64,000 nucleotides of DNA from Chloroflexota bacterium (GCA_009838915.1 VXQT01000036.1:64323-128322), one strand, 5' to 3'. Counted from the stretch's first letter, positions 14,860 through 22,319 are shown. Notes: generated by a model not told the origin, from the letters alone. Translations and numbers: made by a program.

Positions 14860-15647
14860 CAGCCACCGCCACTCGCGGCGTCGGTCGAGTCTGCGCTCGC
14901 TGATCCTGGGCGAGGGCCTCGGCTGACGACCAACGTCACGACCGCATCTTCGTGCGGCTCCACGCCTGCAGCGGGGGACTGCTCGAGCACGGTGCCGGCA
15001 GGCGAGTCGTCGTAGACCGAGATCAGTACATAGGGCACGTTGAGCAACTTGACGTGGTTGACGGCCTGCCGCGATGTCAACTGGGTGAGATCGGGTAGCG
15101 GGTCGAAGTCAGTTGAGCTGGGCGTCACCGACGTAGCCGATTCGAGTTCGGCCGAGACGTTGTCGATCCCCGGCACGTCGCGAGAGGTCTCGATCGGCTG
15201 TACATCGTCGCGCAGGCTGACAACGGCAACGACCCCGACGATGATGACGAGCACCACGAACGCGGCAACGAGCCAGGGTCCCAGTTGCACGCCCGTCGGC
15301 CGAATCTCGTCTCGCGGACTTCCGCTGCGCTCCAGGGATTGATAGGACTCGACCGTTTCCTCGCTGGGATGCAGACCGTCGCCGGGCGAGGTCGGCGCAA
15401 GCGGAAATCGCTCGAGCAACGGGCCGTCGTCCAGGCCGAGGTACTGCGCGTAGGAGCTGAGGAATCCGCGGGCAAACGGAGCGGCCGGCATCTTCGACCA
15501 GTCTTCCGACTCCAGCGCTTCGAGGTACTGACGAGCGATGCGTGTCGCCTGGTTGGCCTGGGCGATCGAGCGGCCGCGTCGGATGCGCGCCTGTCTCAGC
15601 TCTTCACCGATACCGGTCGGTCCATCGCCGCCTCGCCTGATCATCAT
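14859..15647 (-). CDS. RodZ-like HTH membrane protein with extracellular PASTA domain
   Basis: A 262-residue protein. Residues about 12-75 form an HTH_25 domain (GEELRQARIRRGRSIAQANQAT, then YLEALE, then FARGFLSSYAQYLGLD), as in RodZ. Residues about 125-145 are one membrane helix. Residues about 182-244 form a PASTA domain (LPDLTQLTSRQAVNHV, SPAGTVLEQSPAAG) ahead of a Ser/Gly tail. RodZ tethers MreB to the wall machinery, and PASTA domains bind muropeptides or lipid II. The usual RodZ C-terminal DUF4115 is absent. Overlaps with both the dehydrogenase upstream and rimO downstream show one transcription unit; HTH-rimO neighbours are common. Confidence 0.85.
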   Translation of the reverse strand: MMIRRGGDGPTGIGEELRQARIRRGRSIAQANQATRIARQYLEALESEDWSKMPAAPFARGFLSSYAQYLGLDDGPLLERFPLAPTSPGDGLHPSEETVESYQSLERSGSPRDEIRPTGVQLGPWLVAAFVVLVIIVGVVAVVSLRDDVQPIETSRDVPGIDNVSAELESATSVTPSSTDFDPLPDLTQLTSRQAVNHVKLLNVPYVLISVYDDSPAGTVLEQSPAAGVEPHEDAVVTLVVSRGPRPGSASADSTDAASGGG

Positions 15648-16681
15648 CAGCCGTCCGGCAGCACGGCGGTCTTGAGCACGGCGGCATCATCGCGCGACGT
15701 GTAGGCCTGGTCGGCCTCGGAGAGCGCGAACCGATGCGAAACGATGCGGTCGACCGCGTCGAGAGTGGGCAGCAGCGCCGCAGTGCGGCGGAACTGGTCG
15801 GGCGTAGCGTTCTGGGTGCCGGTTAGCGAGACCTCGCGGTAGTGCAGGTCGTTGACGTCGACCAGGGCGCTTGATTCGGGCGGGAAGCCGGCGAACAGAT
15901 TGACGCTGCTCTGGCGTCCGGCGACCTGCAGCGCCGTTTCGGTGAGACCGTTCAGTCCCACGGAGACAACCACGATGTCGCAGCCGTGGCCGGCCGTGGC
16001 CTCGTCGACCACGGCGCGAAGTTCCTTGGAGTCGCCGCTGCAGACCCGGCTCGCCCCGATGGCGACGGCGGCGTCTCGGCGGACATCCACAGGCTCGGCG
16101 ACGATGATCTCGCCCGCGCCCAGGGCTCGGGCGAGCAGCACATGGAGCAGACCCATCGGCCCGGCGCCGAGAACGGCGACGCTGACGCCCGCGCGAAAGC
16201 GGCAGGATTCCAGCGAGTTGAGCACGCAGGCCGTGGGCTCGGTCAGCGCAGCGCGACCCCAGTCCGCGCCTTCGGCCAATTTGACGGCATGTCCCTGCGA
16301 GACCAACGGGGCGGGCAGCAGCACCTGCTCGGCCAGCCCGCCGTTCGCGTCGTAGCCGAGCGTCCGTCGCGACGTGCAGCGATTGCGCAGGCCTCGGCGG
16401 CAGAAGTCGCAGCCGCCGCAGGCAATAATTGGATACACCGCCACACCGTCGCCGAGGCGGAGATCGGTCACGCCGTCGCCCACGGCAACGACGCGTCCGG
16501 CGAATTCGTGACCGGGAACGACGCCCGGTTTCGCGTACTTCTCTCCGCGGTAGACGCGCAGGTCCGAAGCGCAGACGCTGGCCGCGCCGACTTCGATCAC
16601 CGCTTCACCAGGTCCGGGTTGCGGCGTGGGAATATCGTCCACCCGGATGTCACCGGGTCGATCAAATATCAGTGCTCGCAT
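15647..16681 (-). CDS. Zinc-dependent medium-chain alcohol dehydrogenase (sorbitol/threonine dehydrogenase-like)
   Basis: A 344-residue MDR-family oxidoreductase. Catalytic zinc ligands come from VCASDLR (Cys near residue 37) and PGHEFAGRV. The structural zinc site is CGGCDFCRRGLRNRC (four cysteines). The Rossmann motif is VAVLGAGPMGLLHVLLARALGA, followed by EPVDVRR, which suggests NAD rather than NADP preference. The substrate is likely a polyol or secondary alcohol but cannot be fixed. The 3' end overlaps the rodZ-like gene (ATGATGA), and rpsT lies 42 bp upstream on the same strand. Confidence 0.88.
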   Translation of the reverse strand: MRALIFDRPGDIRVDDIPTPQPGPGEAVIEVGAASVCASDLRVYRGEKYAKPGVVPGHEFAGRVVAVGDGVTDLRLGDGVAVYPIIACGGCDFCRRGLRNRCTSRRTLGYDANGGLAEQVLLPAPLVSQGHAVKLAEGADWGRAALTEPTACVLNSLESCRFRAGVSVAVLGAGPMGLLHVLLARALGAGEIIVAEPVDVRRDAAVAIGASRVCSGDSKELRAVVDEATAGHGCDIVVVSVGLNGLTETALQVAGRQSSVNLFAGFPPESSALVDVNDLHYREVSLTGTQNATPDQFRRTAALLPTLDAVDRIVSHRFALSEADQAYTSRDDAAVLKTAVLPDG

Positions 16682-16723
16682 GCAAGCGCCTCGTGCGACA
16701 TGCGGGAGGGTGTGGCAGGCAGG

Positions 16724-17056
16724 TTAGGGGGTTTGCGCCGGCGCCGGCGGCCGCATTCGCGGCCGTCGCGCATCATCGGGGTTGCGCGAGACGTGATATT
16801 GACGCAAGAGGCGCGACTTCTTGCGAGCCGCGGTGTTGGCGTGGATCACTCCGCGTTGGGCCGCGCGGTCGAGCGCGCTCACGGCCTGCTCGATGGCCGT
16901 GTCGGCGTCGGTCCATTCCTGCGTGTCAACGGCGTCATCGATGGCGTCGAGGGCGGCGCGGACGGAACTGCGCGCGTAGGTACGGATCGGCTTGTTACGC
17001 ATGCGCCGCTTCTGGCTCTGACGCAGGTACTTGATTGCGGCAGCCTTGTTGGCCAC
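16724..17056 (-). CDS. rpsT: 30S ribosomal protein bS20
   Basis: A 110-residue protein beginning MANKAAAIKYLRQSQKRRMRNK, followed by SSVRAALDAIDDAV and GVIHANTAARKKSRL: the complete bS20 pattern. It binds 16S rRNA early in 30S assembly. The length exceeds the usual 85-90 residues because of a Pro/Arg-rich tail (RRPRMRPPAPAQTP). The DNA of this tail, 16738-16780, is very GC-rich and contains the self-complementary stretch CGGCCGC-ATTC-GCGGCCG, which may act as a 3' structure. Ribosome-binding site AAAAGGAGT lies 6 bp before the ATG. Confidence 0.97.
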   Translation of the reverse strand: MANKAAAIKYLRQSQKRRMRNKPIRTYARSSVRAALDAIDDAVDTQEWTDADTAIEQAVSALDRAAQRGVIHANTAARKKSRLLRQYHVSRNPDDARRPRMRPPAPAQTP

Positions 17057-17126
17057 GATGACTCCTTTTGCTGAATCGATTTCATCGTATCAGCCGATCG
17101 GAGTGTGTCTAGCGGTGCGGACGACT

Positions 17127-17157
17127 CCCTCTCCCCCCGCCTGACGGCGGGGGGAGT
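17127..17157 (+). repeat. Partial palindromic repeat, copy 5 (large hairpin only)
   Basis: CCCTCT followed by a 9-bp C/G hairpin with loop TGAC (17133-17154). The small hairpin and the closing outer arm are missing. It lies between divergent rpsT and murJ, just upstream of the murJ start. Confidence 0.7.
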
Positions 17158-17202
17158 GTGGATCCGCGTGCATCTTTGATTACGTTGTCTCAGAGTGAAC
17201 AA

Positions 17203-18861
17203 ATGAGTCTTGACGCACCAACCTCCGTGGGCGCCAGGATGTTCGGCAGCCGCAGCACGGTGATTGGCGCCGTGATCCTGATTGGTCTGTCGTTCCTTGG
17301 CTCGCGCTTGCTGGGCGCCGGCCGGGCTGTGGTCATCGCTGACCAGTACGGCGCGACGGTCGAGCTGGACGCCTTCTGGGTCGCAATGCGGCTACCGGAT
17401 CTGGTCTTCCAACTGCTCGCCGGCGCGACCCTGGCTTCGGCGTTCATTCCCGTCTACGCGCGGATCCTGCAGAATCGCGGCGAGCAGGCCGCCTGGCGGC
17501 TGGCCAGCATCGTGCTCAACTGGGTCCTGATCGGCACGGTTGTCCTGGCGGCGGTCGTGTTCCTCGCGGCCGAGTGGATCGTGCCGGCGCTCGCTCCGGG
17601 ACTCGGCGAAGACTCCGGCGCGCAGGACCAGGTGATCGCGGACGCCGTGTTCCTTACCCGAGTATTGCTGCTTTCTCCCATCCTGTTCGCCGTCAGCGGA
17701 ATGTTGACCGGAATCCTGCATGCGCGTCGGCATTTCCTCCTGCCAGCGATCTCGCCAATGCTGTACAACCTGGCGATCATCCTCGGCGCATTGCTGCTGC
17801 CGGAGGAACTCGGAGTTGAGGCGCTGGTGATCGGTGTGATTGCCGGCTCAGGCTTGCACCTGATGATCCAATTGCCGGCGCTGTCGTCGGCGCTCTCGCG
17901 AACTGGGGGTGGACTGGGTCCGCACTTCAGCCTGCGGGATGTCGAGGTGCGAGAAGTGCTGCGCCTGATGGGACCACGCACGTTGGGATTGGCCGCGGCG
18001 CAGGTCAATCTGATCGTCCTCACCTTCTTCGGGTCCCTGGTCGGCGATACGTCTATCTCCGCGCTTAACTTCGCCTGGCTGCTGTTGATGTTCCCGGTCG
18101 GCATCTTCGGAATGTCGTTGGCCACTGCACTGTTTCCCAGCCTGGCCGAGCGCGCCGTCTCGGGCGGGCCATCGGCCGTGCGGGAGATGGTCTCGCAGAC
18201 CCTGCGGTTCACGCTGTTCCTGGCCGTGCCTGCGTCGGTCGGGATGCTGCTGTTGCGCGAATCGATCGTCTCAACGCTGCTCGAACACGGGGCCTTCGAT
18301 GACGCGGCCAGCTCGCTGGTCAGCGACGCACTGTTGTTCTATTCAATCGGGCTGTTCGCCCACGCCGCGATCGAGATCGTCTCGCGTGGTTTCTACGTGC
18401 TCGGCGACACGCGCACGCCGGTGGCGCTGGCGATCGCATCGATGCTGCTCAACATTCTGCTCTCCGCGCTGCTCGTCGGTCCGCTGGAGCTGAAGGGGCT
18501 GGCCTTGGCCCTGTCGGTTTCGGCCATTGCGGAGTTCGTCGTCCTGGTCCTGCTCCTGCATCGCTCGCTGGCCGGTCGGCTGTTCTCGCGCGCGATGAGT
18601 GTGTCAACGCTGAAGACACTGCTGGCAACTGCGGTCATGGGACAGATCGTATGGCTACTGATCGAGATTCTCGCGCAAGTCGACATCGCGCGTGACTCGT
18701 GGATCACGTTGGCGCTCGGCGTCAGCGGAGGCGCGGTCATCTACTTCGCGTTGAGCCTGATCGCTCGCCAAGTGGAAGCGGAGTTGATGTTCCTGCGCCT
18801 GCAGACAGTAATCTCCCGCGCACTGGGACGCGGCGCATCGAGAGTGCGCGGGAGGCTCTGA
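17203..18861 (+). CDS. murJ: Lipid II flippase MurJ (MviN)
   Basis: A 552-residue integral membrane protein of the MOP superfamily with about 14 hydrophobic helices. Conserved MurJ features are FLGSRLLGAGRAVVIADQYG...DAFWVAMRLPDLVFQLLAGATLASAFIPVY near the N-terminus and FSLRDVEVREVLRLMGPRTLG before helix 7. It translocates lipid-linked peptidoglycan precursor across the membrane. I chose ATG 17203, because an earlier GTG at 17158 sits inside the repeat hairpin. No strong ribosome-binding site is visible (GAGTGAACAA). With the PBP and RodZ-like genes it supports a peptidoglycan cell wall. Confidence 0.93.
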   Translation: MSLDAPTSVGARMFGSRSTVIGAVILIGLSFLGSRLLGAGRAVVIADQYGATVELDAFWVAMRLPDLVFQLLAGATLASAFIPVYARILQNRGEQAAWRLASIVLNWVLIGTVVLAAVVFLAAEWIVPALAPGLGEDSGAQDQVIADAVFLTRVLLLSPILFAVSGMLTGILHARRHFLLPAISPMLYNLAIILGALLLPEELGVEALVIGVIAGSGLHLMIQLPALSSALSRTGGGLGPHFSLRDVEVREVLRLMGPRTLGLAAAQVNLIVLTFFGSLVGDTSISALNFAWLLLMFPVGIFGMSLATALFPSLAERAVSGGPSAVREMVSQTLRFTLFLAVPASVGMLLLRESIVSTLLEHGAFDDAASSLVSDALLFYSIGLFAHAAIEIVSRGFYVLGDTRTPVALAIASMLLNILLSALLVGPLELKGLALALSVSAIAEFVVLVLLLHRSLAGRLFSRAMSVSTLKTLLATAVMGQIVWLLIEILAQVDIARDSWITLALGVSGGAVIYFALSLIARQVEAELMFLRLQTVISRALGRGASRVRGRL

Positions 18862-18930
18862 TAGAGTTGGTCTTGTTAACGGGCCGATCGAGCAGCGCCG
18901 CTGCGGTCGGTGAGACCATTGCGAGAAAAC

Positions 18931-19404
18931 ATGGCACTGCAGGATCGACAGATCGCCTGCCGCGATTGCGGGCGAGATTTCACGTTCACGACGGGCGAGC
19001 AGGAGTTCTACCAGTCCAAGGGGCTGCAGAACGATCCGGTGCGCTGCCCCGAGTGCCGTTCGGCGCGCAAGTCGATTCGTACTTCGCCCGAGGCCGAGGC
19101 CGGCTACGTGCGCTACGGCGGCGCCGCATCGTTCGGCGGCCGCACGCCGCGTCAGATGCATCCTGCCGCCTGCGCGATGTGCGGCGACATGATCGAAGTG
19201 CCGTTCCTGCCGCGCGGCGACCGTCCGGTCTTCTGCACGACAGTCAAGCGGATCATGACGCTGGGCTACCAGATGGATGAGATTCAGCAGCGCTGGGGGA
19301 TACACCCGTGCCAGGTCGAAGGGATCAACCAGGACCTGCGCCGCGGACTGATCCCGCCCAAGCCGGGCGTCGAGATCCCGGACTTCGAACGCACACGCTC
19401 CTAG
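18931..19404 (+). CDS. Zinc-ribbon protein with two CxxC/CxxC modules
   Basis: A 157-residue protein. Residues 4-45 form the 'probable zinc-ribbon' module: DRQIACRDCGRDFTFTTGEQEFYQSKGLQNDPVRCPECRSARK. A second module has CAMCGDMIEVPFLPRGDRPVFC. The C-terminal third is helical (RIMTLGYQMDEIQQRWGIHPCQVEG). The first ribbon occurs in many small Chloroflexota and Firmicutes proteins, often followed by CxxC-x13-CxxC-type repeats that recall cold-shock-linked RNA-binding companions. Function unknown. Start at ATG 18931, where the family motif begins; a TTG-like extension of seven codons exists. Confidence 0.82.
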   Translation: MALQDRQIACRDCGRDFTFTTGEQEFYQSKGLQNDPVRCPECRSARKSIRTSPEAEAGYVRYGGAASFGGRTPRQMHPAACAMCGDMIEVPFLPRGDRPVFCTTVKRIMTLGYQMDEIQQRWGIHPCQVEGINQDLRRGLIPPKPGVEIPDFERTRS

Positions 19405-19432
19405 ACATTCTCCGTTCACCAAGAAGGACCAC

Positions 19433-19625
19433 ATGGCAGACACGACGGCGCAACGCTGGATGCGCCTGATGGGCGGCCAGGGTCGGCCCACCGCCCGTCC
19501 GCCGAGCGACGCCGACGTCGCCGACAACGTGGCCCGCTATCCCGAACGCGCCGCACAGGCGCTGGTCGACCAGTCGCGCGCGCTAGGACAGGCCGCCTCG
19601 GCACGCCAGGCTCGGGGCTGGATTA
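19433..19625 (+). pseudogene. 5' part of small gene split by the transposon
   Basis: Starts with ATG after AAGAAGGACCAC and encodes 64 codons (MADTTAQRWMRLMGGQG... ending QARGWI) before the IS1595 element begins at 19626. Joining it to the 3' part at 22200 through the duplicated CTGGATTA restores one frame of 103 residues, reading ARGWITGQLNE across the junction. I recognise no family. The whole is alanine/arginine-rich and probably helical. As sequenced, the frame would run on into the element for another 150 codons. Confidence 0.8.
19618..19625. repeat. Target site duplication, left copy
   Basis: CTGGATTA, identical to 22193-22200. Eight-bp duplications are characteristic of the IS1595 family. 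Confidence 0.95.
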
Positions 19626-19648
19626 GGGGATTATATCGGATAGTGCCC
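19626..19648 (+). repeat. IS1595 left terminal inverted repeat
   Basis: Begins GGGGATTATATCGGATAG and ends TGCCC. It matches the reverse complement of 22170-22192 at 23 of 23 positions. Its inner 9 bp, ATAGTGCCC, recur twice in the internal palindrome at 21010-21042. Confidence 0.96.
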
Positions 19649-19654
19649 GCGCCA

Positions 19655-21024
19655 TCAGGTCAGGGCCAGCCTTTTGAGCCGCGCTACCAAGTACTCCTGC
19701 GGGCGATCCCCCTTCACGCGGTTACAGTGTCCGCAGAGCAGTTGGAGATTGTCGATGTGGTCCGAACCGCCGCGCGCCTGTGGGATCACGTGGTCAACCT
19801 CGAAGTGGCGGAATTCGAACGGCGACGCGCAGCCTGCACAACGGCCTTCCTGCTCGCCGAACAGCACGTGCTTGTTCTGCCGGTAGTTCCTCGGAGCCTC
19901 AATGTCGTCTCGCCTCGGGATGTCGTCTCGCGTGGTGACGAATCCGTGGTGAAACAGATCTCCGATGGTCTGCTGCAGGCGGACGTTGACCAGTTCGGCG
20001 GCCTTCGGCGAGATATCGATCCCGACCCAATCGCGGTCCAGCAACTCGGCCGAGACGCACGCCGTCGCGCAGCCACAGAATGGATCGAGCACTAGATCGC
20101 CGGGATCGCTGCTCGCTTCGATGATCCGATCCAATAGGGCGAGCGGTTTCTGTGTCGGGTAGCCGACGCGCTCTTTGGCCTGCGAGTTGATCGGCGAGAT
20201 ATCATCCCAGACCGATTGCGCAGGCCTGCCGTCCAGTTCGTCGAGATAGCGCTTGCGACGGATTCCGCCGTTGCGAGTGAAATGCAGATAGCCATCGTCG
20301 TCGAGTTGCCGCATCGTCTCCAGGGGCACGCGCCACAATGAGCGGCAGCCGCGATACTCGTATTCGTACCCCCCCCCGATAGGCCCTTCGCGGTCAGATT
20401 GTCGTCGGACCACTTGCGACCGTCCGCATCGGATCGCTTGAATCGAGCGAGATAGCGGGCATCGTAGGGCTGATAGGGCTGATTCCAGGTCCACGACTCA
20501 CCCGCTGTGTAGAACAGAATCTGATCATCTACACGCCCGTATCGGCTGGCGTCGCTGTGGGCGGTCGTGCGCTTCCAGGTAATCGAGTTCTGAAACTGCC
20601 TGCGTCCAAAGATCGCGTCCATAAGCGTCTTGAGATAGGCGCTGGCGAACGAGTCGCAGTGCAAGTAGATCGAACCAGTCGGTTTGAGCAGGCGTTTCAT
20701 CTCCAGCAGGCGCACGGCCATCATCGTCAGATAGGACTGCATGCCCTTCGAGTGCGTCCGGCCAGCGGTGTCCAGCAGGTAGGCGATGGCGGGCTGTTCG
20801 TCGGCGATCAGACCCATCCACGCCACGTCAAGATCGTCCAGTGTCCAGGTGTCTTTGAACGCGGCGCCGGCGGCCTGTGAGCCAACAGGCGCGGCATAAT
20901 CCCGATTCGAGTTGAACGGCGGATCGGCGTAGATCAGGTCCACGGTCTCCGAATTCATGCCGCGCATGATGTCCAGGTTGTCGCCCGTCCACAGCGTCCG
21001 ACTAGCGAAGTTGGGCACTATCAT
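19655..21024 (-). CDS. Beta-class DNA methyltransferase fused to HNH nuclease, frame-broken at a G9 tract
   Basis: Transposon passenger of about 456 residues once one frame shift is corrected. The N-terminal piece (21024 to about 20378) has TLWTGDNLDIM and the catalytic motif IV YADPPFNSNRDY, then LLEMKRLLKPTGSIYLHCD. The downstream piece has SVWDDISPI, YPTQKPLALLDRIIEAS and AdoMet motif I DLVLDPFCGCATACVSAE. The order IV-then-I marks the beta class (N6-adenine or N4-cytosine), like type III Mod enzymes. The C-terminus, after about residue 385, is an HNH domain: CAGCASPFEFRHFEVDHVIPQ, then NLQLLCGHCNRVKGD. The break lies in a run of nine G (20369-20377 on this strand); ten G, or seven, would join the frames. 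The ATG sits in the loop of the palindrome shared with the transposase promoter region. It may be phase-variable, decayed or a base-count error. Confidence 0.88.
20369..20377 (-). repeat. G9 homopolymer inside the methyltransferase frame
   Basis: Nine consecutive G on the coding strand, giving S-G-G-G-T in the upstream frame. With one more G the frame continues as S-G-G-G-Y-E-Y-E into the HNH-containing half. Such tracts are slippage-prone. Confidence 0.85.
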
Positions 21025-21042
21025 GGTAGAATAGTGCCCAAC
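21010..21042. promoter_or_regulatory. Perfect palindrome between divergent passenger and transposase genes
   Basis: GTTGGGCACTAT (21010-21021) and ATAGTGCCCAAC (21031-21042) are exact inverse complements around a 9-nt spacer that contains the methyltransferase ATG (21022-21024). The inner ATAGTGCCC of each arm equals the inner 9 bp of both transposon ends, so a protein that binds the ends, most simply the transposase, could also bind here and repress both genes. Operator role is inference. Confidence 0.7.
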
Positions 21043-21056
21043 GGGGAGAGAGACAG

Positions 21057-21995
21057 ATGACCACCGCACACGCTCCAGGACAGTCCTACCGAACCGGCAT
21101 CAGCCTGATCGAGCTGTTCCGCATGTTCCCCGACGACGCGACCGCCGAGGCGTTCTTCGCAGCGGAGCGTTGGCCTGATGGCCCTGAGTGCCCCTACTGC
21201 AAGTCGGACAACGTGCAGAGCGGAGCGAAGCACAAGACGATGCCGTTCCGCTGCCGCGCCTGCCGCAAGCGGTTCAGCGTCAAGACTGGGACGGTCATGG
21301 AAGCGTCGAACGTCGGCTGCCAGAAGTGGGCCCTGGCCGCGTTCCTGCTGACCACGTCGCTCAAGGGCGTATCGAGCATGAAGCTGCATCGGGACTTGCA
21401 GGTATCGCAGAAGACGGCCTGGTTCATGGCGCACCGCATTCGCCAGGCGTGGATCAACGACGGCGGCCTGTTCGATGGTCCGGTCGAGGCGGACGAGACG
21501 TTCATCGGCGGACTGGAAGGCAACAAGCACGCGGCGGACAAGCTGCACGCCGGTCGCGGTCCAGTGGGCAAGACGGCGGTTGTGGGGATCAAGGATCGCG
21601 AGACGGGCAAAGTCGCTGCGCAGGTCGTGTCGGGAACGGACGCGGCGAGCCTGGTTCCGTTCATCACCGACCGCACGGACGTTGAAGCGACGGTGTACAC
21701 GGACGAGCATGGCGCGTACCGGTCGCTCCCGCGTCGTCACGAGACGGTCGCGCACTCCGTCGGCGAGTACGTCAACGGGCAAGCGCACACGAACGGGATC
21801 GAGTCGTTCTGGTCGATGTTGAAGCGTGGCTATCACGGGACCTACCACCAGATGTCGCGCAAGCACCTGGATCGCTACGTGACAGAGTTCGCCGGTCGCC
21901 ACAATCAGCGACCGATGGACACCATCGATCAGCTCCGAGATGTCGTGCGCGGGATGGTCGGGAAGCGGTTGCGCTACTCGGACTTGATCGGCTGA
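21057..21995 (+). CDS. IS1595-family transposase
   Basis: A 312-residue transposase. Residues about 42-76 form the N-terminal zinc ribbon typical of the family (CPYCKSDN, then CRACRKRFSVKTGTVME). The DDE_Tnp_IS1595 (ISXO2-like) catalytic domain follows: VEADETFIGG with the first Asp, VYTDEHGAY with the second, and HTNGIESFWSMLKRGYHGTYHQMS, the Asn/Glu region of this DDNK/DDEK family, then HLDRYVTEFAGRHN. It catalyses cut-and-paste movement generating 8-bp duplications, matching the ends seen here. All motifs are intact. Ribosome-binding site GGGGAGAGAG lies 6 bp before the ATG. Confidence 0.96.
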   Translation: MTTAHAPGQSYRTGISLIELFRMFPDDATAEAFFAAERWPDGPECPYCKSDNVQSGAKHKTMPFRCRACRKRFSVKTGTVMEASNVGCQKWALAAFLLTTSLKGVSSMKLHRDLQVSQKTAWFMAHRIRQAWINDGGLFDGPVEADETFIGGLEGNKHAADKLHAGRGPVGKTAVVGIKDRETGKVAAQVVSGTDAASLVPFITDRTDVEATVYTDEHGAYRSLPRRHETVAHSVGEYVNGQAHTNGIESFWSMLKRGYHGTYHQMSRKHLDRYVTEFAGRHNQRPMDTIDQLRDVVRGMVGKRLRYSDLIG

Positions 21996-22084
21996 GGCTT
22001 CTTCTTCTCGCCTCGATTGCTCAGCATCGCCTTGATCACGGTCTTGGTCGGCGCGGGAATCCGCAGGTCCTTCGGGGTCGGCAT
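21974..22084 (-). CDS. Possible 36-residue basic peptide in the transposon
   Basis: An ATG-to-TAG frame on the minus strand (MPTPKDLRIPAPTKTVIKAM...) rich in Lys/Pro, overlapping the last 22 bp of the transposase antisense. It lies between the transposase and the right end, where IS1595 elements have little spare DNA. It may be a real passenger or chance. No family recognised. Confidence 0.3.
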   Translation of the reverse strand: MPTPKDLRIPAPTKTVIKAMLSNRGEKKKPQPIKSE

Positions 22085-22104
22085 CAGAGGTGGTCCGATC
22101 GCTG

Positions 22105-22123
22105 TGGCGGTGTAACACCGCCA
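22105..22123. terminator. Hairpin downstream of the transposase
   Basis: TGGCGGTG-TAA-CACCGCCA, a perfect 8-bp stem, 110 bp after the transposase stop and inside the right end of the element. There is no T-run after it, so it is a poor intrinsic terminator; it could protect ileS from read-through or be a structural element. Confidence 0.4.
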
Positions 22124-22169
22124 AGATAGCAGTGATGTCACGAATCGTTGACATCGGCGCGGGTCAGGT

Positions 22170-22192
22170 GGGCACTATCCGATATAATCCCC
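22170..22192 (-). repeat. IS1595 right terminal inverted repeat
   Basis: Reads GGGCACTATCCGATATAA then TCCCC on the + strand, the exact inverse of the left end. Confidence 0.96.
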
Positions 22193-22200
22193 CTGGATTA
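22193..22200. repeat. Target site duplication, right copy
   Basis: CTGGATTA, identical to 19618-19625. Confidence 0.95.
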
Positions 22201-22319
22201 CGGGGCAGCTCAACGAAGCTGCCGACTTGCTCGACCAAGCGACTCGCGACCGCATTGGCCAACTGGCCGACGCGCAGATCGCGCAACGATTCCCTGAGGA
22301 CTCATCCAACGATGGCTGA
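22200..22319 (+). pseudogene. 3' part of small gene split by the transposon
   Basis: In frame with the 5' part after removal of the element and one duplication copy. It encodes TGQLNEAADLLDQATRDR, then IGQLADAQIAQRFPEDS, and ends SNDG-TGA at 22319. The stop overlaps the ileS start by 8 bp, so the intact gene was probably translationally coupled to ileS. Function unknown. Confidence 0.8.

Larger units (their letters stand above)
19626..22192 (+). mobile_element. IS1595-family transposon with methyltransferase-HNH passenger
   Basis: A 2567-bp element bounded by 23-bp perfect inverted repeats (19626-19648 and 22170-22192) and an 8-bp direct repeat CTGGATTA. It carries a DDE/DDN transposase (21057-21995, +), a divergent DNA methyltransferase-HNH fusion (19655-21024, -) and a possible 36-residue basic ORF overlapping the transposase end. 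The perfect ends and intact duplication indicate a recent insertion. It interrupts a 103-residue gene whose stop overlaps ileS, placing the element 119 bp upstream of the ileS start. Confidence 0.96.

Noticed and set aside
16738-16780. Intrinsic terminator at the end of rpsT
   Set aside because: The strong GC-rich stem is inside the coding frame and there is no following T-run on the minus strand.
19655-21024. Reading the two methyltransferase frames as two separate genes
   Set aside because: The halves are complementary parts of one beta-class enzyme (motif IV then motif I), and the second lacks a plausible start before its first conserved block.
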